Shown here: piece by piece, positions 44,915 through 53,149 of the stretch | How positions within the stretch are numbered: position 1 is the first letter of the stretch | How the letters are laid out: the number at the start of each line of letters is the position of its first letter | Source of the DNA: JAGLOK01 sp963675575 | Lineage (GTDB): Bacteria; Bacillota; Clostridia; Christensenellales; UMGS416 | Direction: 5' to 3' | Length of the DNA stretch: 64,000 nucleotides | Assembly: GCA_963675575.1 (NCBI GenBank) | Contig: OY776378.1 | Coordinates: forward strand, 1,860,001-1,924,000 | Program-made: the position numbers and the translations under genes | The notes under the pieces: model-generated | The model's input: only the letters and a program-made list of their open reading frames with translations | Told to the model about the DNA's origin: nothing | The model's database searches: none

Positions 44915-46318
44915 ATGTCACAACAAAAATACTTTAGACGAAATAACATTACCTTCGGACTGGGGACTATAGGCCGTGACATGGTCTATTCGATTATTAG
45001 TATGTTCCTGATTTATTACCTGACTGAAGTCGTAAATGTTACAAATGCTCAACTGGGTTGGATAACGGGTATCATGGTGGCGGCAAGGGTGTTTGACGCA
45101 GTTAACGACCCTGTTATGGGCGTAATAGTAGACAACACTCGCTCAAGATGGGGTAAGTTTAAGCCTTGGATACTAATGGGTGCTCTACTATCCGGCATAT
45201 TTACTATACTGCTGTTTGTAGACTTTGGGCTTGAGGGAACGTCTATGATACTGCTGTTTTCTGTTTTTTACCTTATGTGGGGAATCACATATACTATGAA
45301 CGATATATCATATTGGTCTATGCTTCCCTCGCTTACAACAGATCAGAAACAGCGTGAAAAGATGGGTGCCTTTGCAAGAATATGTGCAAACATAGGATTA
45401 TTTGGTGTTGTTGTTGGTTTCCATCCATTAACTACTGCTCTTGGCAAGGCCACCGGAGATATTCAGCTTGGCTATCTCGTATTTGTAATAATAGTGGTTG
45501 TTATCCTTTGGCTTGGACAAAGTGTGACGCTTTTTGGTGTTAAAGAGCCTAAAGGCATATTCAAAAAGGAAGAAAACACAGGTCTTAAGGGGCTGTTCAC
45601 GGCAATTTTTAAAAACGACCAGCTTCTGTTTACCGCCATAGCTATGGTGCTATTTATGATAGGCTATGTTACAACTACAAGCTTTGGATTGTATTTTTTC
45701 AAGTACGCTTACGGCAACGCAGACATGTATTCTATTTTTGCGCTGATACTGGGAGTTACTCAAATTATAGCTCTTAGCCTGTTTCCACTATTTTCTAAAA
45801 GGTGGAATAGAAAAACACTTTATACAGGTGCTACTATATTTGTTGTAGTCGGATATATTCTGTTTTTCCTTTCCCCCATGAACATCATTCCAATTGGCGT
45901 AGCCGGTATACTGATATTCTTCGGACAGGCTTTCATACAGCTATTAATGCTCATGTTCCTTGCCGACTCCATCGAATATGGTCAATGGAAACTCGGCAAG
46001 CGCAACGAAAGTATCACCTTTTCTCTTCAACCCTTCATAAATAAAATGGGAGGTGCTATCGCATCGGGTATACTTGGCCTTACATTAATATTCTCTGGGA
46101 TAAATGAAGCCGAGCAAATTGGAGAGGCTGCAGATTCAGTTAAATTAGTTACCGAGCAAGGATTACTTATGCTTAAAATTAGCATGCTTATAATTCCACT
46201 TGTGTTTATATTAGTAGGCTATTTAGTATATTTCTTCAAATATAAAATTGACAAAGAGTTCTATGAAAAAATCGTTTCAGAGCTAAGGCAACGCGGGGAT
46301 ATAAAAGATGAGAAATAG
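44915..46318 (+). CDS. GPH-family sugar:cation symporter
   Basis: A 467-residue membrane protein with 12 predicted helices of the glycoside-pentoside-hexuronide:cation family. Signatures: the N-terminal RNNITFGLGTIGRDMVYS and ARVFDAVNDPVMGVIVDNTRSRWGKFKPWIL (about residues 56-87 in overlapping pieces), where MelB-type proteins bind the cation and sugar. It imports oligosaccharides with Na+ or H+. I start at 44915 because GAGGAG is seven bases upstream; the ATG at 44900 overlaps the ribosome site. Last gene of the rightward operon, followed by a terminator at 46416-46444. Confidence 0.92.
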   Translation: MSQQKYFRRNNITFGLGTIGRDMVYSIISMFLIYYLTEVVNVTNAQLGWITGIMVAARVFDAVNDPVMGVIVDNTRSRWGKFKPWILMGALLSGIFTILLFVDFGLEGTSMILLFSVFYLMWGITYTMNDISYWSMLPSLTTDQKQREKMGAFARICANIGLFGVVVGFHPLTTALGKATGDIQLGYLVFVIIVVVILWLGQSVTLFGVKEPKGIFKKEENTGLKGLFTAIFKNDQLLFTAIAMVLFMIGYVTTTSFGLYFFKYAYGNADMYSIFALILGVTQIIALSLFPLFSKRWNRKTLYTGATIFVVVGYILFFLSPMNIIPIGVAGILIFFGQAFIQLLMLMFLADSIEYGQWKLGKRNESITFSLQPFINKMGGAIASGILGLTLIFSGINEAEQIGEAADSVKLVTEQGLLMLKISMLIIPLVFILVGYLVYFFKYKIDKEFYEKIVSELRQRGDIKDEK

Positions 46319-46415
46319 GTAAAATAAAAGTACATTTGGCTTTAAAGCCTATTGGTGTTTAATCATACTTGCTATACTTACACAACTTATTATGAATTTA
46401 AAATAATTAGCATTC

Positions 46416-46444
46416 AAAAACCCCGCTGAATAGTGGGGTTTTTT
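46416..46444 (+). terminator. Intrinsic terminator of the GH13-GH36-GPH operon
   Basis: AAAAACCCC pairs with GGGGTTTTTT around a CCCCGC-tgaata-GTGGGG-type hairpin. It lies about 100 bases after the symporter stop and is U-rich on the plus strand. Confidence 0.85.
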
Positions 46445-46493
46445 GGTGGGTCTTCGGGGATTCGAACCCCCGGACACCCTGTTTAAGAGTCAG
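46444..46493 (-). pseudogene. 3' half of a tRNA (Lys, anticodon CUU), 5' half missing
   Basis: Read on the minus strand: anticodon arm TCTGA-CTCTTAA-ACAGG (anticodon CTT), variable loop, T-arm GGGGGTTCGAATCCCC, then acceptor 3' strand AAGACCC with ACCA. A matching D-arm and the complementary 5' acceptor strand GGGTCTT are absent upstream. The anticodon stem has a broken A-A pair at its base. So it is a truncated, decayed tRNA-Lys gene, of the sort left at the attachment site of an integrated element. Confidence 0.65.
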
Positions 46494-46728
46494 AATTTGT
46501 ATATCTTATTATGCTTGATTATTCCTTTAAACAGAGGGTTATCTCCAATTAATAATATTCTAGTGTATTATCTAATATTAGCCTGTTCTATTGGGGTTGC
46601 AGTAAAATATAGTGATAATAAATATATTTCTATAATTCAATTAAGTACCTAACTTTTAGATTTTTACATTCAATTTATATAATATCTTATCTGTAGGCAA
46701 AGAGAGCTAGTTTAGCTTTTTAATATAA

Positions 46729-46935
46729 TGGTACTTCCAGCTGAACTTTAAGAGCGCTTTTGAATTTTTCGTAAAACCCAACACAAGCGTGTTTTGCTTT
46801 GGTGAAGAATACAAGAATCGAACCGAAGACATTTTGACTGACAATCGGATTTACTACATAATAGAAGCATGGAAAGCTTTAGACGGCTTTATAATAATGA
46901 TAAGCACACATATTAGCAAAGGGTTACCATATTAA
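46729..46935 (+). pseudogene. Start-less coding remnant of unknown family
   Basis: The plus strand is open for 68 codons after a TAA and ends in TAA at 46933. It translates to WYFQLNFKSAFEFF, then FCFGEEYKNRTEDIL and IIEAWKALDGFIIM, which look like real protein. There is no ATG at the front and no ribosome site; a GTG inside is unsupported. Probably the 3' end of a lost gene. Confidence 0.4.
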
Positions 46936-46977
46936 ACAAGTTATGATACAATATAATTATACTAGTGAGGGGTATAC

Positions 46978-47412
46978 ATGGGAAGAGATACTGAAAAAAT
47001 TCTTGATCATCTATCGGGCACAGAATCATTAACTGAGTTTTTCCAAGAAAACAAAGAGGCATTTAACCTTTCGACAATTGGTGAATATATAGAACTTGAG
47101 TTAAAAAATCGAAAAATAACGAAAGCTAGTATTATAAGGAAAAGCGGTATTAACAAGAGGTTTTTCTATGATATATTAGCTGGTAAAAAAATACCCAACA
47201 GAAGATATATCATTAGAACTTTTTTAGCAATTGGTGTGGATTTCAATGACGTTCAATGGTATTTAAAAGCTTGTGATTATCCTCAGCTGTATGTAAAAAA
47301 TAAAAGAGATAGCATTATCATATATTGTCTGAAAAACAAACTATCTGTGTCTGAATGTAATAAGATGCTCAACCATGTAGATTTGGAGAATTTAGGATTT
47401 GAAAATATTTGA
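46978..47412 (+). CDS. XRE-like HTH protein paired with the kinase
   Basis: 144 residues: an N-terminal segment, a helix-turn-helix (about 48-80, TKASIIRKSGINKRFFYDILAGKKIPNRRYIIRTF) and a C-terminal part with NKRDSIIIYCLKNKLSVSECNKML. Such small HTH proteins are a recurring partner encoded just before Ser/Thr kinases in Bacillota. GTGAGGGG precedes the ATG. Its last 14 bases overlap the kinase gene, so the two are made together. DNA target and signalling relation to the kinase are unknown; phosphorylation by the kinase is an obvious guess. Confidence 0.75.
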   Translation: MGRDTEKILDHLSGTESLTEFFQENKEAFNLSTIGEYIELELKNRKITKASIIRKSGINKRFFYDILAGKKIPNRRYIIRTFLAIGVDFNDVQWYLKACDYPQLYVKNKRDSIIIYCLKNKLSVSECNKMLNHVDLENLGFENI

Positions 47413-49012
47413 GCATAAAGGGTACACATATAAAAAACACATATCTACTGGCGGTCAGGGTGAGATTCACTTGCTTGAACGTGACGGCCATTTTTTTATT
47501 GCTAAGATATTCCCAAATATAGACGCCGACAATTTTATATTGCTAAAGCACATCCAAGAAATCCATGCACCAAATGTTCCGGAAATTTATGATGTTTATA
47601 ACCATAAAGACAAAACCATATTAATTAGAGATTATATCCAAGGACATACATTATATGAGGAAATAAAGAAAAATGGCGTGATGGCTCTGGAAAGAGCTCT
47701 CTTTATAATATTAAAAGTTTGCGAAACATTAAAAACATTTCACAATATTAAACCCAATCCTATCATTTATCGAGACCTGAAGCCGGAAAATATTATGGTA
47801 TCCGATGACGGTAATATATTTCTAATCGATTTTGGAATATCACGTTATCATAAAGATGAATCAATACGTGATACTGTACTTGCAGGCACTAGGGGGTATA
47901 CGGCGCCTGAGGTGATGGCAGGAATGCAGAGCGATAATCGAAGCGACATATACTCGGTCGGTTTGATTTTTTATGAGATGTTAACCGGTAAAAACCTTTT
48001 ACTTACCCCCTTCCAGATTCGACCTGTTAAAGAATCTAATGAATCAATTCCAAAAAGGGTGGACAAAGTCATTGCAAAAGCCACTAATCTCAACATCGCA
48101 ATGCGATACCATGATATTAATGAACTATCCGAAGTATTAGAAAAATCTGCGAAACGTGGCAATTGGATACTAAGAAAGTTTCTTTACGTCGCAGCGTTAA
48201 TTTTAGTTATTACCGCCTTAATATTTGGAATACAATATCTAAATAGAAGCCGTATTCAAGAGCCTACTGATAATTTATACGATATTTTTGCAGATTTAAC
48301 ATTTGATAATATTGAAGACTTCTCTAGGATGGAGCTTGTTGGACAAAAGATTGAGTCCGGAGAGATTCAGGAGGCCGACTTTCCAAGTTTGATACAAAAT
48401 AGCGTGTATTCACTCAAGTGTCAAACCATCATGAATAATAAATTAAATCATGGAACTTTCTTTCACACAAGAATACGGCCAGGTGAAATTGATATGCCGG
48501 GACCACTTTTCTTTCTATCGATTTTACCACAAATAGATAATATAGCCGCATATAATATTCTCTTTACAAATAGAGAAGTGCTAAGATCCGAAATAGTTAA
48601 TGAATATGGCTATTTTTCCAAAGAAGCAAAAGGCTTTCCAATAATTGCAGAACATCGTTGGATGGATATCATTGTTTATCTAGATGAAACGGGAGAAATC
48701 TTACGATATTTTGTTTTTGACACTGAGGATGAAGAGCACATATCTTACGGCGGAATTAGGGTCTTAGACGAATGGATCGGCAGCGATTATAGTATTGAGC
48801 TCAATATTCCTTTCGAATATTGGGAAAATGAGATGGGTATTGTTGCCCCAATAACAGAGGTAGAATTGGCTCGGTTTGGCAGTGGATCATTCATTGGCTA
48901 CTTGAGTGACAACATCCCTGCTTATCACCGTTTTCAAGATCAAATACGCGAATTTTTAGATCAGGACATTGAATATATATCGCAAGATCAATTTACTGAG
49001 CACGGATATTAA
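47399..49012 (+). CDS. Membrane Ser/Thr protein kinase with unknown external domain
   Basis: A 537-residue Hanks-type kinase: Gly-rich loop (STGGQGE), ATP Lys36 (IAKIF), catalytic loop YRDLKPEN with Asp126, DFG at 144-146, GT and APE of the activation segment. The usual HRD His is Tyr124, a tolerated variant. One membrane helix (about 257-280) leads to a 255-residue extracellular domain that is not PASTA and not recognised. The start is TTG at 47399, overlapping the HTH gene, with GGAG about ten bases upstream. It is likely a surface sensor that phosphorylates cytoplasmic targets. A terminator follows at 49035. Confidence 0.85.
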   Translation: MKIFEHKGYTYKKHISTGGQGEIHLLERDGHFFIAKIFPNIDADNFILLKHIQEIHAPNVPEIYDVYNHKDKTILIRDYIQGHTLYEEIKKNGVMALERALFIILKVCETLKTFHNIKPNPIIYRDLKPENIMVSDDGNIFLIDFGISRYHKDESIRDTVLAGTRGYTAPEVMAGMQSDNRSDIYSVGLIFYEMLTGKNLLLTPFQIRPVKESNESIPKRVDKVIAKATNLNIAMRYHDINELSEVLEKSAKRGNWILRKFLYVAALILVITALIFGIQYLNRSRIQEPTDNLYDIFADLTFDNIEDFSRMELVGQKIESGEIQEADFPSLIQNSVYSLKCQTIMNNKLNHGTFFHTRIRPGEIDMPGPLFFLSILPQIDNIAAYNILFTNREVLRSEIVNEYGYFSKEAKGFPIIAEHRWMDIIVYLDETGEILRYFVFDTEDEEHISYGGIRVLDEWIGSDYSIELNIPFEYWENEMGIVAPITEVELARFGSGSFIGYLSDNIPAYHRFQDQIREFLDQDIEYISQDQFTEHGY

Positions 49013-49034
49013 TTAAATAATACAACGATTTTTG

Positions 49035-49060
49035 GTGAGCTCTGGGCTCACTTTTTTTTT
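49035..49060 (+). terminator. Intrinsic terminator after the kinase gene
   Basis: GTGAGC pairs with GCTCAC over a five-base loop and is followed directly by nine T. Confidence 0.85.
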
Positions 49061-49131
49061 GCGTAAAAAATGATACGCTATAAATGTGCCAAAGAGAAAG
49101 AATCGTATTAACAGTAAGGTATGTGTTTAAA

Positions 49132-49440
49132 ATGAATATTAAAACGATTATTGAATTTACTGCGGAAACCGACTTGGATGATATGATATCTTCCTTTACG
49201 AAAAAGGTAGGGTTTATCCCCTGCTCAACTACCGACACAGAAGGATTAGTTGATATGAACAATGTCACATATTGCTATTGTCAGTCAACAGGAAAAGTAA
49301 AAAACTTTTTGACCATTCACATCCTAGATAACAAGGTTCACATTGAAGCATGGATTGCAGAGGTTGCTGAAAGTGACAGAAAGTTTTTGCACAGTGTTAA
49401 TGAACTTCTTGTCCTGATGGGACAAAAACAAATAGTTTAA
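49132..49440 (+). CDS. Small hypothetical protein
   Basis: 102 residues with an alternating beta/alpha pattern and no signal peptide. I start at 49132 (MNIKTIIEF); the frame opens 48 bases earlier but that ATG has no ribosome site. AAGGT lies about 12 bases before the chosen start. It precedes the exported protein gene by 17 bases on the same strand and may be co-transcribed. I recognise no family. Confidence 0.55.
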   Translation: MNIKTIIEFTAETDLDDMISSFTKKVGFIPCSTTDTEGLVDMNNVTYCYCQSTGKVKNFLTIHILDNKVHIEAWIAEVAESDRKFLHSVNELLVLMGQKQIV

Positions 49441-49457
49441 ACCGAGAGGAGAGTATT

Positions 49458-50210
49458 ATGAAAAGTAAAGGTATGAAAAGATTGGTAATGAGTATACTTG
49501 TAGCGGTAATGCTCATAGCAATGGAAGCTCCTGCATTTGCAGAATCCGCAACAGTGGAAGTAGAATTTTTCGTCAAAAATCAACAAGGCCCATATAAAAA
49601 TGTCAGCATACAATTTGGTAATAATACGAAAATGACAGGAAATAACGGAAAGGCAAGTTTTAAACTCAAGAACATTCCAGTTACCACTATGATCAATGCT
49701 CATCTAGTTGATTATCATGTGCCAACAGGATATATTTGTGATGTGAATTTGGCATTAGGTGCACATGAAGATGTCCAAGTTAATTCAACAGTACCATATC
49801 AAGCCAGTATAAGTGTTACGTATACTGAGTATACAAAAACGATAGTCATTGAGTTTTTTGTAGGACAGAATACCAGTTATGGTTATAGCAGTGTTGAATT
49901 TGAGCATAAACTACTTTCACAACCAAACCAACAGCCAAACAATGATCCAAATCAGCAACCTTCTACTGGAAATGGTTTTAATCCTAACCCCCCGCAAGGA
50001 AATGATCCGGACATGCATTTTGATGAACCTAAATTTGAAGAACCCCATGAAAATATTAGTCCAGATAATGATTATTATAGAGAACCCTTTATGTTACGGA
50101 CAATGCCCGATTATGTTTGGACTATAATAATTATTGGTGGCTTTCTCCTTATAACATGCATTGTACTTGTCATTGTTTTAAGTCGCAGAAAGAAATCGAC
50201 TAAGCATTAG
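49458..50210 (+). CDS. Membrane-anchored exported protein with Asn/Gln/Pro linker
   Basis: 250 residues: a signal peptide (1-29, ending APAFAES), a beta domain (about 30-155; KNVSIQFGN, GKASFKLKNIP) resembling Cna-B/SpaA-like or PEGA-type folds, a low-complexity linker rich in QPN (about 155-200), a C-terminal membrane helix (about 222-244) and a basic tail RRKKSTKH. The signal and membrane helix put the beta domain outside. AGAGGAGAG precedes the ATG. Same body plan as the other anchored surface proteins in the window, though not obviously homologous. Confidence 0.75.
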   Translation: MKSKGMKRLVMSILVAVMLIAMEAPAFAESATVEVEFFVKNQQGPYKNVSIQFGNNTKMTGNNGKASFKLKNIPVTTMINAHLVDYHVPTGYICDVNLALGAHEDVQVNSTVPYQASISVTYTEYTKTIVIEFFVGQNTSYGYSSVEFEHKLLSQPNQQPNNDPNQQPSTGNGFNPNPPQGNDPDMHFDEPKFEEPHENISPDNDYYREPFMLRTMPDYVWTIIIIGGFLLITCIVLVIVLSRRKKSTKH

Positions 50211-50353
50211 ATACAATTACACCACTTATTGATGAAATCTGTGCTGACTTTATCAGGCCTCATCATTCACTGTTCAAGACTGCTAACAGAAATATCAATC
50301 AATGTGGAAATAAACATCAGTAAACCAACGAACACATATAAGGAGTGTACACT

Positions 50354-50827
50354 ATGAAAGACCATACGAAAAAAATATTTGCTATAATTACTGTTTTATT
50401 AATCGCCATCTCGCTGTGCGCATGCGGACCTAATTTCCGAAATCCCGAACCACAAAACGAAGAACAAATTATGGAGGAGCCACAATTTCAAGAACCAGTA
50501 CCCGAACCGCCAAACCAAGAGCAAATGATGGAGGAGCCTCAATTTCAAGAACCGGTACCCAAGCCTCCTCAAGGAGATAAGTCTAATAATCCCAACGAGC
50601 GAAAAGATGTTGAGGGTTATGTGGATTCAGTTAATAACGATAAAGTCGTCATAAAATTGAACGATGGAAGCAAGTTTACCCTACACCTTACCGAGAACAC
50701 AGAATGGGATCCTGGTATCGAGACGTGGGATATACTACCTGGCAATTACATGATTGCAAGGGTAGCGCTTGAGGGCAGGACACAAGGTGAGGTTGTCTAC
50801 ATCATGAAGAACATCAATGCCGAATAA
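50354..50827 (+). CDS. Lipoprotein with Pro/Glu repeat and OB-like domain
   Basis: 157 residues with a lipoprotein signal (SLCAC, about Cys24), two tandem copies of EEPQFQEPVPxPP (about 38-72) and a C-terminal beta domain (about 85-157, VEGYVDSVNNDKVVIKLNDG) like those of secreted proteins modulating cofactor or nucleotide binding; no family named. I start at the ATG at 50354, with AAGGAG eight bases before it; the GTG nine bases upstream abuts that site. Anchored outside. It may be co-regulated with the preceding surface gene. Confidence 0.7.
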   Translation: MKDHTKKIFAIITVLLIAISLCACGPNFRNPEPQNEEQIMEEPQFQEPVPEPPNQEQMMEEPQFQEPVPKPPQGDKSNNPNERKDVEGYVDSVNNDKVVIKLNDGSKFTLHLTENTEWDPGIETWDILPGNYMIARVALEGRTQGEVVYIMKNINAE

Positions 50828-50840
50828 TACATATAATATA

Positions 50841-50866
50841 AAACCCACTGCTAAGTGGGTTTTTTC
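50841..50866 (+). terminator. Intrinsic terminator after the lipoprotein gene
   Basis: AAACCCACT pairs with AGTGGGTTT and is followed by TTTTTT. Confidence 0.85.
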
Positions 50867-51450
50867 TATGCCCACCACCGTGATTCGAACGTGGGGTCTT
50901 TCGCATAGAAGTCAAATTCTTGTATTCTTATAACTTACATCTATTTACTCAAAGCTACTAAATACTTAGTATTACCCCTTCTTATGTAATATGTTGTTAG
51001 TCGGTTTTGATATAGGATGTTGAATTTTTATTGCATAAAAAACTGTCTCCATATTCTCTCACCAATGCTGGCTATATAAGGAGACGGCTAAAGCATTTTG
51101 TGCTTCCGACTCTCTGGGTATGAACCGAATATATTTATTCTTACAACTTGCATCTATGAACTCAAAGCCACTAGCAACTTTACATATGGTAAACTTGCAC
51201 AATCCCTATCAGGGGAGCTCTCCTTCTGTCAGACAACATTCCTTAATAGGTTGATAATAATAGTTACCCTCAACAAGGCTTCAATCCCTCACGGCTTTTA
51301 CTTCTTTCTTATCTGCGCAATAAAAAGCACCTCAGATAACATTAAGAAAAGATTATTAATAATGTGTAGTTTATCTATGTGCTCGTATGCTCAATTTATT
51401 TATAATTGAAAATGTAGTACAATAATATAATTCAAAGCTGATATTTTCAG
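50867..51450. other. Gene-free region with decayed tRNA-like and repeat sequences
   Basis: About 580 bases. 50869-50912 resembles the reverse of a tRNA 3' end (CCACC...GATTCGAAC...) but will not fold properly. The stretch after it (TTCTTGTATTCTTATAAC, then CATCTATTTACTCAAAGC) recurs in diverged form near 51130-51175 and weakly after the tRNA fragment at 46493. Repeat-family copy R1 lies at 51285-51331. A rightward 103-codon frame (51098-51409) runs through these repeats and is rejected. Confidence 0.5.
51285..51331. repeat. Dispersed hairpin repeat, copy R1 (partial)
   Basis: CCCTCACGGC, then CTTCTTTCTTATCTGCGCAA and TAAAAAGCACC, closely similar to 56812-56857. The hairpin half is missing or decayed. 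Confidence 0.5.
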
Positions 51451-51454
51451 GCAA

Positions 51455-51481
51455 ATGAACTTTTAGCTTTAGCATTCGTTG
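51455..51481 (+). promoter_or_regulatory. ECF-type promoter of the sigma gene
   Basis: -35 TGAAC (in AAATGAACTTTT) and -10 CGTTG (in ATTCGTTG) with 16 bases between TGAAC and CGTT. The same pair, with 17 bases between, stands before the surface-protein gene at 54137. These spacings and the GAAC/CGT cores are those of ECF promoters, which suggests autoregulation. The predicted transcript would start just before the GAGAGG ribosome site. Confidence 0.65.
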
Positions 51482-51505
51482 AATAAAATGAGAGGATTAT
51501 TCTTG

Positions 51506-52066
51506 ATGATACTTTATCTTTATGCTTTATCGTCCGAAGATCGGCAAAGTGTAGTTGAATACGTGGAATTATATAGCAAAGATTTATATAATTTCGCATA
51601 TCGTTTAACCCTAAATAAATCTGAAGCTGAAGACCTTTTTCAGCAAACTTGGGTTAAGGTTGTAGATAATTACGAAAAATACAGCGAGGATAATTTTAAA
51701 AGTTGGCTTTATAAAATATGCTCAAATCAGTTTAAAGATAATTACAGAAAAAATGTCAGATATCACAAAATGGTTAAAGACGATTTTTCTGACAGCGAGA
51801 CAAAGGATTTTGTCATTAATAGTACTAAAAGTGAAGATTCTACTTATATTAAAGTAGAATTTCGTGACCGTAAAAAGACATTACTAGACAAAATCTATGA
51901 TTTGCCAGAAAAGCAGAAAGAGCCAATATTAATGTTTTACTATCAATCTATGAAGTATGAAGAAATTGCAAAGGCTCTAGATGTTCCTGTAGGTACGGTA
52001 AGGTCACGTATAAATACCGCAAAGAAAGCCTTAAAAAATCAAATGGAAGGAGCCGGCTATGTATGA
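51506..52066 (+). CDS. ECF RNA polymerase sigma factor
   Basis: 186 residues with only sigma regions 2 and 4. Region 2: LYNFAYRLTLNKSEAEDLFQQTWVKV and FKSWLYKICSNQFKDNYRK. Region 4: LPEKQKEPILMFYYQSMKYEEIAKALDVPVGTVRSRINTAKKAL (in parts). It directs RNA polymerase to ECF promoters. I start at the ATG at 51506, with GAGAGG eleven bases upstream; longer in-frame starts at 51479 and 51488 overlap the predicted promoter -10. The last eight bases overlap the anti-sigma gene, so the two are translated together. Confidence 0.9.
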   Translation: MILYLYALSSEDRQSVVEYVELYSKDLYNFAYRLTLNKSEAEDLFQQTWVKVVDNYEKYSEDNFKSWLYKICSNQFKDNYRKNVRYHKMVKDDFSDSETKDFVINSTKSEDSTYIKVEFRDRKKTLLDKIYDLPEKQKEPILMFYYQSMKYEEIAKALDVPVGTVRSRINTAKKALKNQMEGAGYV

Positions 52067-53111
52067 TATAGACAAAGATTTAAATGAAATACGTAGCATG
52101 GATGCGTCTCCTTCTAGTGAGCTGATAAGTAACACCAAAAAAAACATAATGCGAGAAGAAGATGAGGTGTTTTCTAGAAGAAAAAAGGCAAAGAGAATGC
52201 ATGTAGCAAGGTTTAGCAAAATACTCGCAATACCTGCTGCTGCCGCTGCAATGTTTATTATATTCATTAACTTAGCCATGCCTACACCAGTCTCATACTA
52301 CTCTGTGGACATCAACCCAAATATCAATATGGCAGTTGATGAAAATGGTATTGTGTGTGATGTTAAATCATCTGAGTTGGAGTTAAGCAGAAAAGTAAGT
52401 AAAGATGAAATCATTGGAAATCCTGTTGAATACGCAATCAGCAGAATAATTGTAGAAGCACAAAAGGAAGGATATATTGGAGATAGCGAAAACATATTGA
52501 TTGGTGCTTTTGGAGATGATGAACACAACAATATCAGCAAAAATCAAATCCTATCATACCTGGAAAATTCTTTACGCGAAACTATTGTTCTGCTTTCCGT
52601 TCATGGGTCAATTGATGATTGGAAAATTGCTAATAAAAGCGATGTATCCGCAGGTCTTTATTCTCTAAGTAATTTATCAGGCGATATCAAAATCACACAA
52701 GACACTACACTTGATGAATTAATACTATCAATACAAAATTCTCAAAACAAAGATATTGAAGAGTTCCTTGAGGCAAACAAAGAACCAATAATATATAAAG
52801 CACCTGTGCTAACATACAAGCTTAGTGGGAAGTATGTTGTTTTAAATTGGGATTATATCGATTTCAAAAAATATAATTATGATGGGAATATTACTTACCA
52901 GCTAATATCAGCACAAACGACTGATGAACTGCTTAGCAATCCCACAATTGTGGACGAATTCACCTTTGCTTCATGGGACATTCAGCCTACCGAATATACT
53001 CTTTTAAGAAATGAAGAAAACAAAGATACATACTATTCAATAGTCGCAAACTACGATGACGGGAAACGCATTATTGACGGTAATTATGTTATTGTTAAAG
53101 GCTCGAATTAA
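52059..53111 (+). CDS. RsgI-like membrane anti-sigma factor
   Basis: 350 residues: a cytoplasmic N-terminus of about 50 residues that should bind the sigma factor, one membrane helix (about 53-74), an RsgI-type external domain (YYSVDINPNINMAVDENG, about 80-180) and a C-terminal beta domain (about 245-350) of fibronectin-like character. In clostridial RsgI proteins the external part senses polysaccharides or stress and controls a sigma factor; here the partner is an ECF sigma rather than SigI. AAGGAG precedes the ATG. Directly coupled to the sigma gene; a surface-protein gene follows after 38 bases. Confidence 0.85.
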   Translation: MYDIDKDLNEIRSMDASPSSELISNTKKNIMREEDEVFSRRKKAKRMHVARFSKILAIPAAAAAMFIIFINLAMPTPVSYYSVDINPNINMAVDENGIVCDVKSSELELSRKVSKDEIIGNPVEYAISRIIVEAQKEGYIGDSENILIGAFGDDEHNNISKNQILSYLENSLRETIVLLSVHGSIDDWKIANKSDVSAGLYSLSNLSGDIKITQDTTLDELILSIQNSQNKDIEEFLEANKEPIIYKAPVLTYKLSGKYVVLNWDYIDFKKYNYDGNITYQLISAQTTDELLSNPTIVDEFTFASWDIQPTEYTLLRNEENKDTYYSIVANYDDGKRIIDGNYVIVKGSN

Positions 53112-53149
53112 ATTCATTGCCAAAATTACTGAAATGCTAACTTAGGAGA

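Larger units (their letters stand above)
46319..46977. other. Intergenic region with terminator, tRNA fragment and ORF remnant
   Basis: This 659-base gap holds the operon terminator, a tRNA 3' half (46444-46493, minus) and a start-less coding-like stretch (46729-46935). A perfect -10 TATAAT at 46952-46957 lies before the HTH gene, with a poor -35. Confidence 0.6.

Noticed and set aside
50869..50912. tRNA-like sequence with GATTCGAAC
   Set aside because: The T-loop motif is there but stems do not pair properly and the rest of a tRNA cannot be found; listed only as decayed sequence.
51098..51409. 103-codon rightward frame
   Set aside because: It runs through decayed tRNA-like and repeat sequences, has no ribosome site and no family resemblance.
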